This document shows, piece by piece, positions 1 to 14,700 of a DNA stretch of 64,000 nucleotides. The stretch is from Hyaloscypha bicolor E (taxonomy: Eukaryota; Ascomycota; Leotiomycetes; Helotiales; Hyaloscyphaceae). The position numbers were made by a program, and so were the translations under genes. Location of the stretch: contig NW_020194515.1 in NCBI RefSeq assembly GCF_002865645.1, positions 1,116,001-1,180,000 on the forward strand, in the 5' to 3' direction. The first letter of the stretch is position 1. Each line of letters begins with the position of its first letter. The notes beneath the pieces were generated by a model. The model was given only the letters and a program-made list of their open reading frames with translations. It was not told the origin of the DNA and did no database searches.

Positions 1-3000
1 GAAAAATATCTAAAAAAGGAAATATTCTTAATTTTAAGTAAAATAGTAAATAGGAATTAGAAATAAGAATTAAAAAGAAATTAGAAATAAGAAATTATAT
101 AAATAATTTAAAAAAGCTTCTAGAGAAAAAAAAGAATATTAAATAAAAATAAAAAGAGAATTTAGAAAAGTTAGAGAAATTAGCAAAATTATATTTATTA
201 TTTTTATTATTACCTTTAATAATATTATTAGATATATTTAGTTTAATAAAAATAAAAGAAAATACTATAGGTATTAAGTTAATAAAATAAAAGAAAAGAT
301 ATAAGTAATAGAAATGAGATTAGAAAAGCTATTATTTTATTATTATTAATACTAAAACTCGAACTTAGATTATATTTATTATTATTAACTAGTTTCTTTT
401 AAATTCCGGTTCTTAAATCAAAAAAAATATTTAAATAAAAAGTTAGCTTTTTAGGAATTTTATTAATAAAAGTCTCAGATATAAAAACTTTATAATTAAT
501 TATAAAAGAAATTATTAAGATTAATATAACTAAAAATAAATATATATTAATACCAGATTTAAATCTGCTATTTATAAGAGCTCTTAAAGTATTATAGTTT
601 TAGGAAAGTAATATTTCTATATTCTTGAAATAATATATAAATATATATAAGAATTATTATATTTCTAATAATATTAAAAAAAAGAGAATTATTTATTATA
701 TTTCTTTTATTTATAAGAATTAGATTAAGGCTATATTAAAATACTATACTAATAATCTAGAAGATTACTAGAAAACTAAGTTCTTTAAGGCCTTATTAAA
801 AGAATTCCGAAAATATAATTAGGAAATATTTAAAATTAGTTATGATTTTCTTAATTAAATTATTATATAAATCCAAAATAAAGAAATCTCTTCTAAGTCT
901 TATATTAATATATTTAATAGAATATTAAAGAAGTTATTAAAGAGGAAAGAAAGAAATAAAATTACTTAATACCGAGAATTTATAAGAAAATTATTTATTT
1001 TAATAAGAGATTATATTCTTAAAAATATAAATTTCGAGCTTATAAATATAATAAGATATATAAGAAAATAGTAATATTTTATTAATATAAAGAGAAGAAA
1101 TACTATTTTAATATTACTAATAATTTAGATATATTTAGATTTAAATAAGAATACTTAAATATAATAGTCTATAATATAGTTCCTAAGCTAGAAAATAATT
1201 ATTTTTTACTAATTTCTTCTATTATATTTTTTTAAAGCTATTATAAATATAAATAAAAAGAGAACCTAGCTTATAGCTAATTATATAAAACTTATTAAAA
1301 GTAATAAACCTAAAGGAAATAATATTAACTAGCTAATAAAAAGTCTAGAAAAACTATTTATTACTATTATAATTTAAAAGAATCTATAGAAATAACTTAA
1401 TATAGCTACTATTATAATTAGAAAGAATATTTATAGCCTATTTATATAATCTAGCTAATTATAATAGAAATAATAATATTAATAATCTAGTAAATATAAT
1501 TCGGGTTTTTAGAAAAAATATATTAGAAGTTATAATAAAAATTATACAAAATATTATAGTAGCTATAATAATTAAGCTAAAATAAATAAAGAATCTAGAT
1601 AATTATATTCTAGAAAAAGTTAGTTTTAAATATAATTAGAGAATAATATTTAAATTAATATAGCTTATAATATAGATCTAGAATTAAAGAAATAAATTTA
1701 TTATAAGTATTATAATAAAAATAATAATAATAATAATAATTTAGAATATATTTATATTTTTTAGTTTTATTATCTATTAATAGAAAAGCTTATAAATTAT
1801 AGATATATTTACTAATTTAATAGAAAATAATATAAAGGGTTATTTAAGTTTAAATAAAAAAGTATTTCTTTTTTTCTTATTAGTAAATACTAATAGTTTA
1901 ACTGAATTATTTCCTAAATCTAAAAAGAAGAATTTAATTATAACTTAAAAGTATAATTTAAGAATATTTAGAAAATAATAAGAAATATCTAATTTATTAG
2001 ATAAAAAAGAAATAAGAAAACTAGCTAACCGGGATTTATATATAGAAGTAAGTAAATTATATCTAGGAAATCTAAATAGCTACTTTGCCTTAAAAGAAAT
2101 TATATTAGAATTACTAATATTTTAGATTCTAGAATTAATAAATAATATTAAAATTTAGCTATAAATAGTATTTCTATTAATATTATAATAGATTTCTTAT
2201 TAAAAAAAAAAAGAAATAGAAATAGCTAAAAAGGTTTTCTAAAAATAAGTTAAAATAAAGGAAAAGCTATTTTATATAAGAAGCCAGAAGAATACTATTT
2301 TAAGAAATAATAAATAAGAGAATGGCCTAACTAAAAATATAAATATTAATATTTCCGGGAATAAATAAAATAAATTAGGAATCTAGTATATTTTTAATTA
2401 TAATAAGTATAGAACTTCTAAAATTAATAATATTCTAATAAGATTACTAAAGAAAATAACTATTTTATTTCTAAAGATTTAGAAAGAAATAAGAATATTT
2501 ATTAATACTTTAAAAATATTAGATCTAGTTATTATATTTTAGAACTAATAAATTAAGAATAATATTTATTATTTTATTATTTTGTAAATGGGAAATATTA
2601 TTATATTAAATATAATTAAATATACTAAAAGATCTATAAAGCTAGTAATTGCGGCTTATATAATAAATAAAATATTTAAGGAATTAGAAATATTAGTTTA
2701 GGTATTTAATATTAATAAAATTATTTAATTTAAAAGTAATAGTATTAATATTCGAATATTACTAGCTTATAAATATATTATATAATTTCTATATCTCTAA
2801 TTTATATTTCGAGGACTTTAAAAAAGTATTAAATATAAAGAAATAATTAATATTAGAGCTAAAATTAATATTTTTCCTAAAAAAATCTTTAGAAATATTA
2901 GTAAAACAGTATATAATATTATGAATTATTAAATATTTATTATTATTAGAACTAAATTTAAATTTATAAAAATAATAAAGCTTAGAGCTAAAATTATAAA

Positions 3001-6000
3001 TAAAATAAAATATAAAGATATATTTTTTCTAATTAAAGAAGTTTTAAAAATTCTATTTAATTAATTATTTTTAATAAAAATAAAAATAAAAATTATATAT
3101 AAAAGTAATAATTTATAAAATAAAAGATTTACTAACTTTAAAAATAACTAGAATACCTATATTATTATAATTATTCTATTTTTAAAAAATACTAAAAAGT
3201 AAAAGAAAATAATAATTTAAAAGTACTAAATTTCTAGAATTAATAAATTAAATAATATAAAGCAAGAAACTAAAAAATAAAAAGGAAAAATAGAATTTAA
3301 TATTACAATTAGTAATAATATTAAAAGAAATAAGAAAATATCAGAATTTTTTACTAATTTTCTACTAATTTTTTTATTTTAAATTTAGAAGTTTAGAAAA
3401 TTAATAATATTTTTAAGAAAACTAAAATAAAAGAGATTCTAATTAAAATATTATTAAAAATAGTTCCGGATTTAGTAGAAAAAAAAATAAAAAGAATATT
3501 AAATAAAGATGTTTTTAAAGAAAAAGTAAAATAGTATTTTTTAATAATAAAGAAATATATTTCTAAAGCTATAAAATATAAAACCCAAAACTAGAAAGAA
3601 TTCTGGAATATATAAAAGCTTAAAGAAAATATATTAGAATATTAGATAAAAAGATATTCTTTATATCTAAATAAAAAGAAGCTAAATAGAAAGATTATAA
3701 ATTCTAGAGATTAGATAAAAAGAATATTAGAGAAAATAGCTATAGCTTTTAAAGAAAAAGATAATAATTATAATTTATTTCTAATTACAAAAATATATAA
3801 AATAAAGAATAAAAAGATTTAACTAATAAATACTAATAATAGAACTAGAAAAGACTTTAATAAATATCCGGATTAATTTAAGAAATCTAAAACTAGAGAA
3901 TATTTATAGAAATATATTAGGAAATATAAGAATTACTTTTTATTAAAAATATTAGCTATTTTAAGAAATTTATAACTTATTTCGGAATATTTTAAATAAT
4001 TAGATATTAGTAATTAGCTTTAGAGAAAAAAACTAGCTATATTTCGAGAATTAATAATTAATTAAAAAGATATTATTATATTTAATTAGAAAGAAATAGG
4101 AAAAGTCTATAAGAATATTAGCTTATCTATTTTAATTAAAACTATTAAATATAAAGCCTAATAAGAGAAGAATTTCTTATATTCTAAAGCTCTAGTACTA
4201 GTAATAGTAAAAATACTATTAAAATATCTAGAATATAAAGTTTTTAAAAATTATAATAGATTTTATTAGAATTTATAATTCTTAGTTATAAAAAAAATTA
4301 CTAGAACTTATAAATTAATTAATATTACTATAAAAATAAATTTAGTAATCTTATAAAATATTAATCTATTTCTATTTACTAATAATATTTCAAAGGAATT
4401 TACTAAATATATTTATATTTTTTAATTAATTTCTTTTTTAGATATAATTAACTTATACTAAATACTTATAATAGAGATTTAATTATATTTATAATACTTC
4501 TAGAACTATTAAGAATAACTATACTATTTTAGGAAACTACTAATTTTATTATATAGTTTATATAAGTTATTATAATTATTTTAGAAAATCTATTTCCCAA
4601 AATTATTATATTATTTATTAATAATATTAAAGTTAAGAAATCTTATATAAATTATAATAGATAGCTTATTTTATCTAGTATTTGGTATTTTATATTTAAA
4701 TATCTTTAAAACCTAAATATAATTTTAAATAAAATTAAATAAACTAAAGCTAATATTAGAAAAAAATTATAGTTCTATTATAATAATATAATTATTATTA
4801 GCTTTATTTATAAAGTACTTAAAAGAAGCTCTTTAAGCTTAGAAATTATTAAGATCTTAAAATAGAAATATTATAATAGTATAATTAAAAGCAAGATATT
4901 TATTAGAATTATTATTTACTATTATATTTGAATTAAAGGCTTTATAATTATTACTAAACCTATTTATTATTTAATAAGAAAAGATATAATATAGAAATAA
5001 AGTAATAAATAAATATAAGCTATATAAATTCTTTAAAAAAAACTTATTATTATTTTAATACTTTATAAGTTATATTATAATTTATTAGAAAATTAGGAAA
5101 TAATTATATTAGTAATAGATACTAGCCTAAATAAATAAGGCAGAACTCTTAATTAATATAATAATAAAAGGAAAAAGAAAGTTATATAATATAAGTCTGA
5201 AATCTAAAATAATACTAAATAAAAATATAATATTATTAAGAAAAAATACCAAAAGCTAGTAAAATATTTATAGAAAATATAATTCTGGCTATATAGAATT
5301 TACTTTATTTTTAAACTAGATACTAATATATTTGTTATATAGCTAAATAAAGTAGCTATAAATCTTTCTAGAGTTTTAATTATTTACTAGCTAATATAAA
5401 TTTAACTATTTAATTTTAAAGTCAAGTATATTAAAGAAACTAAATATATTATTATTAATAAATTATTAAAATACTTATAATAAGAAAATAATATTAAAAA
5501 TAAGAAGAATATTAATAAATAATTAATAATAGAGCTTAATATTATTAGAATAATACTTATTAAATAGTAAGTTTAGTTAAAGAAAGTAGTTCCGGTTTAG
5601 TTATATAATATTATTTTAAGAAATTAGACTTTTAAGACCTTTACTAAATATTTAAATAATAGTATCTAGTTATTAGAAATTAATAATTAAAGCCTTACTA
5701 TATCTAGAAGCAAATTAGTAATATTAAAAAATAATAATATTTAGAAGTTATATAGTAAAAGCTATAGCCTTTTATATATAACCTTTAGCAAAATAATAAA
5801 TAATAATATTAACTCTTATATTTTATTTAATAACCTAACTATTTTATAAGATTTCTTAAATAATAGCTATTTTAAATAATACTAGAATATTATATAATAT
5901 TTTATAATATTTTCTAAACTAGAAGAAATATCTAGAGCCGAGTTTCGAAAGTTAAATAGAAAGGCTTTAAATTATAATATAAGAGATTGATTACTATAGA

Positions 6001-9000
6001 AAGTTATATTCAAAATATATTTACTTTAATTTATTATTAATAATTAAAAATAAAAATAAAATATTATTAAAAAGCTATATAATAAAATTAGATATATTAG
6101 AAAAAAAATACTTTTTACTTAATAACTAGCTATTATTATTAGAAAAGTTACTATAACTATATATAGAAATATATTAATACCTATAAAGTCTATTAGTATA
6201 AGAATAAAATAAAAAGAAGCCCTATATCTAATAAAAGCTATATTTATTTTTTATTATTTTAGAATTAATATAATTAAGCTACTAAATTATAAAAGATATA
6301 ACTAACTAGTTATTTATTAGAAATAATTTCTTAGAATAAATTAAAGCTAGATTTTTAAAAAAACCTAACTAATAAAAAGATTATTAAATTTATTTAAAAA
6401 GAAATTATTTATAAATGTAGTTTATTTAAATAGCTTAAAATAAATAATAAATCGGAATTTTAAAAAATAGCAATTTAGGAACTTAATAAGCTAGAAATTA
6501 ATAAAATTATTATTTTAGCCTATAATTCTAAAGGAAATAATATAATTAAAAGAGAATATTAACTAATTATTTAAGTACTTATTATATTTATAATAAGTAA
6601 AAAAAAGCCTTAAATAGATTTATTACTATATATTCTATTTATTAACTAGATTTACTTCCTTTTATATAATCTATAATAGAGAAGCTATATTACTTATAAA
6701 AATATACTTTTTAACTTAGAAAATACTTAGATAAAATAAAGTTTATAATAGGCAAATACTTCTAGAAATATATATAAAATAAATATAAATAAGAAATAAA
6801 AATATTAAAGAAGCTAAAATAAAAAAGAATAAAAGATATTAAAAGAAAAAGAAATAATTTAATACTATTTACTAGATTTATTTAAAATCTATTTCCGAAA
6901 AGAATTCAGTTCTTATATATAATATTAAACTAATAAATTAAAATAAATTAAGAAATATAAAGCTATTATATTATTAGCTTAGCTTATATAAAATGGAATA
7001 TATAAATTAACTAAAAGAATACTATATATTAGAAAAGCTTAATAATATTATATTTTAAAGAATATATATTAGGAATTAACTTAAATAGTTTATTAAAAGA
7101 AATAAATTCTAGTATTTCCTTAAAAACAAAGTTAATAATAAATATATATCTATAAATAAATATTTTAAAATAAATATAGAACTAGAAAAGAAAATAGTTA
7201 TAAAATACTATAAGTAAAATAGTATTTAGGAGATTAAAAAAGCTACTAGTATTATTATATATATTTCAGAATTACCGGAATTAGAAAAAGTAAAAAATAT
7301 TTTTTTTATAAAAAACTAAAAGGAAATATCTAATAATAGAAGCTTTTTTTAACCTAAAATAAAGCTTATTACTTTTAATTCTTTATATATCTTTTATTTT
7401 TTTCTTTAAAAAATATTATTATTAGATTACTATTTTAGAAATTAGATAAGCTTTACTATTATTTATTTCTTACTATTATTTAATTATTATTACTAGATAA
7501 TATTCTTAATATAAAATTCTATTACTAGATCTTGGGAATTAAATATAAAGTATTTCTTTTAGTATAAAAATAAATAAGAAATCGAGGAATTATTTTATAA
7601 ACTCTTAATTCCGAACTATAGTACTTTTCAGAAAGTTCTTATAGTATAAATAATTACTATATATAAAGAAGAGAAAAAGAAAAGAAAGAAAAGAGCCTTT
7701 TATATATTTCTAGAAAAATAAAGATATTAAACTAGAAGCCTTTTAAAAGCTTTACTTACTCTTTTAGCTAGCTATTTTTATAGCTTATACTAGTTTAAAG
7801 CTTAATTATAATACTTATAAATCTCGATTTTAACTTGAATTACTATTATAAATTTACTTATAATATCTAAATAAACTTCCTAATTAGAAGTTATATATAA
7901 ACGAAAAAGCTAAACTAGAAGCCTTATAAAAGAAAAGAGAAATCTTATTAAATCTAATAGTTATTTCTAAAGATATTTAATAATATATAATTCTAGAAAT
8001 CTCTTAGATATTAGATAAACTAGATTTATTTATTTAAAACCTATTTTATATCTAGCTTATTTTATATTAAGAAACTTATTTTTCTTTTTATATAATTATA
8101 GCTATATTTAAAACTTATATTAAAGTTTAATTAATATATTATAACTTTCTATTTTTATATAAAAAGAACTTCTTTTATATAAAACCTATTTTCTAATTAT
8201 AATTTTATTTTATTATTAGGAACTAATTACTTTTTTTTTATTTTTTAAAAAAAAGCTAATATAATTTATTAATTTTTATTATTAATTTATTCTTTACTAT
8301 TAAATATTATTTAAAGAATTAAGAGATATCTTTAATTCTATATTCTTAATACTAATTTAGAATACATAATTTTTCTATATTTTCTATTAATTTTAATATT
8401 AATTATTCCAAACTTTATAATAGTATTATAAATTCTATTTATATTATTTTATAATTCTTCTTTTTATAATTTCTAAAGCCTTTAATATTACCTTTATAAA
8501 TATAAATATTATTTTAAAGTCCTAATTAACTAAATAATTTTATATTATATAAAATCGACTTTAATAAATACTAAATAAATATAATTAGCTTTTAGAAGAG
8601 ATACGAATTAGTTTTAAAAGAAAAAATATCTTATTTTAAGTTATTTCTTATTTCTATTATTTCAACTTTTTTTCTATTAATATTTATTTTATATTTTCTA
8701 ATATTTTTAATATTTTCTAATATTTTATCTTTTATATATTTCTTATATTATTTCCCTTCTTTTATATTATTCTTTAAATTAATAGAAATATTTCTAAATA
8801 AATAAGAAATTAAAATATATTTATACTATAAAAATTTTATTATTTTCTTTTATATTCTAATATTTCAGATATTATTATTATATTTATATTTCTATTATAT
8901 TACTTTTTTATTTTTCTATTATTATTTAGTTTAATTTATTTTAATTATTTCCTAAATTATATTTCCTTGAATATATATATTTATATTCTTTTTTATAATA

Positions 9001-11492
9001 AAAGCCTAATTTTATATTTTACTTTCTATAATTATTTCTAATTTATAATTATATTATCTTAAATATATCTAATTATTATATTTATTTTTTCTATTATATA
9101 TATTATTATTTTAGCTTTATTTTCTTATAAGAAAAAAAAAACTCGAATATATATAATATTTTTATATAATCTAAGTCTATTCTAATTTATTTTTTATTTT
9201 AGAAAGTATTTAAAAGAAATTCTTATAATCTTAAAAACCTTTAATTTTATAACTTATAATTATTATATTAATAATATTTATATAATTTCTTTGAAAATAA
9301 TAAAATAACTAAAAAATAGATTTCTTAAGCTAGTAAAATATAATAGCTAGTTCTTGCAAGCTATAGTATTATTAAAAGCTTATAAATTAATAATATTAAA
9401 GTATAAAGTATTAAGAGAGCTTAGGCAGTTATAAAAAGCCTATTAATACTAGAAAAAATAGCTATAATTATTAAATTTAATATAAATATCCTAGATAAGC
9501 TAAGTAGTATATATAATAAGCTCTTAAAATAGAAAACCTTTATTAGAAACAGAACTAAACTAGAATTAATTAAGGAAGAGCTAAAGAACTATTAAGCTAA
9601 TAATAAAGAATTCGAGAATATTATTAAAGGTATTTCTAAAGGCAAATAAAAAAAGCTTAATAAAATTAAAACTATAATAAATAGTCTTAAAACTAAGAGT
9701 TAGAATAGAATTATATAATATAATAAAGCTTTTAGCTAATATATTAATAATATTTATAATAACTTTAATAAAAATATCTATAAGAAGTTATATTTTTTCT
9801 TTAAAATAAAAGCTTTAATATATAAAGCTATTTAGTTAATTAATAAAGCTATTTTAGAATATATTAAAAATGAGAAATATTAGAATACTAATATATTTAT
9901 TAAATTAAATATTACTAAGGTATTCAAGTATACTAAAGCTATTTCGGAATCTAGAGAATTAGTTTTTAAATTACTATTAGCTAATAATTTTAAGGCTAGA
10001 TAATATACTTTTAATATTTCCGGAATCCTAATTAAGGAAGTTTATAATAATAAGCCTTTTCCTACTTTCCGAAATAAGCCTAAAAAATAGACTTTTATTA
10101 TAATTTTAGCTTTAACTTAATTAAATCTAGCTAATAAGAATAAAGCTAATTTAATATAGTCTAGTAATAATTCCATTAGTATAACTAGTTAAGAAGAATC
10201 TAGTAAGAATAGAAAGTAAGCTAAGCCTAAAACTTCTAATAAATAATAAAAATCCGAATACTAATCTAAATATAAGACTAGTAAAATAAAGGAAAATAAA
10301 AAAGAAATAAATAAAAAGAAATTCTTTATTTTTTAAAAAAAAAATTTATTTAGAAAAACTCTTATATTTATATTTAGAACTAAGAAATAAAAAATTAAGA
10401 ATATTAAATCCGGAGAAATTAAAAATAATAAATATATTTATAAAATACTAGCTAAATAGAAATTAATATTTATTTAGTAAAATAAGTATATTTTCAAGGA
10501 AATATATAATAGTATTTTAAGACTTATTTATAAACGAGAATACTATAGAATTACTAATAGATTTCTTAAAGCTTTTTATAAAATATTTATATTATTAAAA
10601 ATACTCTAAACCTAGTTATTAAAATCTATAAAGTTATTAAAAATAAAAAGTATATTTCTAGTATTTAAATAAATAAAGAAATACGGGATTTTTTTTTAGA
10701 AAATCAGGAAATTAAAAAATATAAATATAAGTATTATATTTCTAATTAATTCTATCTAAATCTATAGCTTTAATTTAATATTATAGTTTCTATTTCTAAA
10801 TCTGGAATTACTAATCTAAATATAAATAGTTATATTTATAAAAAAAATTACCTAAAATAAATTAAAAAGCTTAATATTTAAAAGCTTTTAATATAAGAAA
10901 TAGAAATATTATAATTCTATTTCTGAAAAAATAATATAATGAAATATAGAAATCTAGATAATAGCTATTTTATCTTAGTCTTTTAATTCTTAATAATAGA
11001 TTTATTAATATAGCTCGGATTTTATAAGATATTAAATAAGTATTTTATTTAATTATTTATTTATTCTTAGCTAGCTAAATATTATATTTCTAGAAATATT
11101 AATTATAATTAATATATAAATAATACTAAAGATCTAATTATTACTAAAGCTTTAAATAGTAAATTCTATTTTAATAAAAAGTATTAGAATATTAGCTATA
11201 TTCTTTTTATAAATTATAAAAAAACTATTATCTTTAATAAGAAGTTTTTTAAGAATATTAATTACTTTTTTATTTCTAATAATTTTAAGCCAGAAATAGC
11301 TTAAGAAATAGGCAAGTATTTACTAAAGGTAATAGGAAAAAAGACTTTAAATATAGTTTATTTAACTAGATAAATAAATACTTTTAGCTAGGTAATCTAT
11401 AAGTCTGGAATTATAAATAAGTAATAATTCTCGAATAATATAGAAATTGAAAAATAGCTTAATAATAATTTACTATTTAATAGGCCTTTTAC

Positions 11493-11826
11493 TATTATAG
11501 ACCTATAAAGGGAGCCTATAAATAAGGCACTTATAAGAGAACTATTTATTAAGAAAACTAAACTAAGGAGGAAAGGAAGTCTCGAGCTAAGGTTCCTTAA
11601 ATATTTATAGTTCTTTACTTGTGGCTTGGCCTAATAGGGCTTAGTATTCTAAATTTCCCAGAGTATAGCTTCCTTTAGCTTTATTACATATAACTGTTAT
11701 ATGACCCCAGATACTAGATACCAGATACTAAATACCAGATACCAAATACCAAATGCCAGATACTAGATACTAAATACCAGATACCAGATACTAGGCTCAG
11801 GCTAGGTAAAGTATGAAATTATAATA
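11493..11826 (-). repeat. 3' LTR of nested gypsy, with 7-bp minisatellite
   Basis: 334 bp, starting TATTATAG and ending TATAATA on the + strand. At 11,707-11,790 it contains 12 tandem copies of a 7-bp unit of the type CCAGATA/CTAAATA. The - strand polypurine tract lies immediately to its right. Confidence 0.88.
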
Positions 11827-12539
11827 TTACCTCCTCTCTTGGAAAAAGCTTATTCTTAAGCAGGTAGGTATTATAGAATTATTATCCAAATTATTATAGT
11901 TCTCCGTTCCGTTCTCCCAGGCTTATACCTAGTTAACTAGCTTCTTTAGTAGGCCTGGCTATTATTAATTAGCCAAGTAGTAGTCTCGCAGCTTATAGGG
12001 AAAGTATTTCAGATTAGAGGCCAGATACTAGTTAAGGTCTTTATTATATTTAATTTAACTAATCCTATATAGGAGTTTTCCCTACTCTGCCTTTAATATT
12101 AGAATATTCTATATTTTATATTCTCGGTCTATTATTACTTGAATTAGTAAAAGCAGTTCGTTCTTCTAGCTAGGTAATAGATTATTAATAGCCTTATATA
12201 GATAGTCGGGAGAGAATATATTATAAATTTTAATATTTTCGAATAGTTTAACCTTATAGGAATTACTAACTTAATATAGGATCGGGTAAGGCCTAGCTAT
12301 TTAGTAGTCTAGCTTATAGCTAAGGTATTATATTTTCTATTTCTTTATTAATATATATATTTTATTTCCTATTTTAAAATTTATAGAATAATATTTAGTA
12401 TTAGTATACTTCTTTATTTTCTTTTATATCTATTTCATATTTTCCTTGCCTCTCTTTATAATATCCTCTATTTATTTAGTAATTTATTAAGCCTTTACTT
12501 TACTTAGCTTATCTTAAAATACGGTTATTAGAATTAACT

Positions 12540-13200
12540 AGTTAAAAAAGGTTTATAGAAGCCTATTATTAAGAAGTTCATATAAAGACATACTAATAGA
12601 GCTATATAAGAAAGTAAATTAAATATAATTAATTATTAATAAATACTTATTCTAGTTATCTTAGTAATATATAATATACGAATATAATTATTAATTAATA
12701 TATTAGTTTATAATTTCCGTCTATTTATTAGTTTATAGGTAATATACTATTAATAGCTTTAGCTTTATATTCAAGATTTTATTAAACTTCTTCTAGAATA
12801 CTAATATAAATTATAGACTATAATCGGAAATAATAGAGATTAGTTAATTATAATATATATAATATTATAGCCGGATTTCGAGCCAGGTATTAACTTGAAA
12901 TTTATTATAATATATTATTATAAGTAATCCGGAACTAGTAAAGAGTAAAGTAAACCGGGAGTCTTATTTTTTTTGGGATATTTACTTATTTATATAATTA
13001 GTAATTACGAATATATTAAGTAATATTATATTATATATTCTTCTAGTAATACTATAGCCATAATAGTTTATATATCTTATCTTGGCTAAGATATACTATA
13101 GAGACTTAATTATAAGCCTTATAGATTAAATCTATATATAATTATTCTCCCGGTACTATAAGTTATTTATAATAAAGTAGTAATCTATCTTTTATAATAA
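12540..13200 (-). pseudogene. Integrase region of nested gypsy
   Basis: On the - strand near 12,560-12,680 the frame reads Y-x-D-N-x-N-K-Y-L, with stops at the expected Gln and Trp positions, followed by SSISMSLYELLNNRL. This matches the conserved C-terminal part of Ty3/gypsy integrase cores (YQDNW...EYLP...S..G.SP.E...G). It lies between the reverse transcriptase region and the 3' LTR, the normal gypsy order. The exact ends and the other catalytic residues were not traced. Confidence 0.65.
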
Positions 13201-13899
13201 AGTCGATATTATCCCGTTTAGCCTACTTATAGAGGGCTTATAAAGAGAAGGCTTTGCGGTTATTTTATAAGATCCGTTTAACTAAATTATTTATTTTATT
13301 AAGGTTATTATTATTATTTTAGAAAAGGAAAAAGAAGTTAACTTTAATACTAAGGTCCTAAAATACCTTTAGGTTAATTTAATCTTAAGAAAGGAAAGCC
13401 TTAGTATAGTATTCCTCTTTTATTTTATTTTATTAGGTAACCTTATTATCTTAATATATTAGAATATTAGCTTTTATATTCTATTTACTAGATCTATATT
13501 AGATAATAAAGTAGTATTTAGCTAAGGCTTTAGCCTATCTAGCTTATTTACTTATAAGCTTCTTTATTATTATAAAATATTTTAATAAGTAATAGTCTAT
13601 ATAAATCTGGATTTAATAAATAATTCTTTAAAGTTCCGGATATTATTAATTTAAAAACTATATAATAATAAGTATTTCTTTATTATATATTTTATAGTTA
13701 TATTTTATAAGTACTATTATTTTTAAGAAAAATACTATAAAATACTGCTTATTATTATATTATTAGGAAAAAATACTAGTAATAATACTATTCGAGATAT
13801 TAGTCTCGATTATTAACTATTACTTTAGGTTATAGTAATAAAGTAGGACTAATAATATAAGATAGGCTTTAAGCTTCTTAAAAGTATTCTAATAAATCT

Positions 13900-14700
13900 T
13901 ATTAAATAAGAAGGAAATATCTATATATATAAGGTTTAATAGAGGCTTAATAATCTTATTATAATTACGAATAAACCTCTTATAGAAGTTATAGAATTCC
14001 AGAAAGACTTATATTTCTCTTATAGTTCGGGAAGCTTCCTAATTCTTTATAATAGTAATCTTTTTAGGGTTAACTTTAATACTATTTATAGAGATAATAA
14101 AGCCAAAATATTTCATATATATAATATGAAATTCGTATTTCTTAATATCTGCTTATAAGCTTATATCCTAAAGCTATTAAAGGATCTTCTTTATATAGAG
14201 CTTATATTCTAACTTATTATTAAAATAAATAAGGATATTATCTAGATAAGCTATATAAAAGTTATTTAGGTAATTAAATAGAATATTATTTATATAGTAC
14301 TAGTAGGTAACTAGCCCGTTAGTTAGTTTAAAGAAAAAAACCTTATACTTATATATCCCGTAATATATATGAAATATTATTAATTTCTCTAATTTAGAAT
14401 CTATACGGATTTAGTAGAAAGCCTAATAAATATTAAGCTTTATAAAGATTTTGGCTCTACTAATTCTAGCTAAGATCTTATTAATAAAAGAGAGAAAGTA
14501 ATAGTTCTTATAAGTAATCTAGTTAAGCTTCTAGTAATTAATATAGAACTATAGGCTCCTATTAAACTTTCTTATAAAAAGAATAAGAACTAGAAATAAT
14601 AAAACCCTTATTAAGGTTTTCTAGAAAATATTTCTTTATAGTCTCTAATTCGGCTATTATTATCTTATATAAAGGGCTATATTCCAGATATTTTTTTATT
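13900..14700 (-). pseudogene. Reverse transcriptase region of nested gypsy
   Basis: On the - strand the segment around 14,226-14,265 reads FYIAYLDNILIY, matching the (Y)LDDILIYS catalytic motif of Ty3/gypsy reverse transcriptases with one Asp decayed to Asn. Downstream on the same strand (13,930-14,110) follow residues resembling the connection region of these enzymes, with decayed forms of the family's FLGF and FYRRFI motifs. Frames are interrupted by TAA/TAG stops. This is the polymerase that would copy the element's RNA. Boundaries are approximate. Confidence 0.75.
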
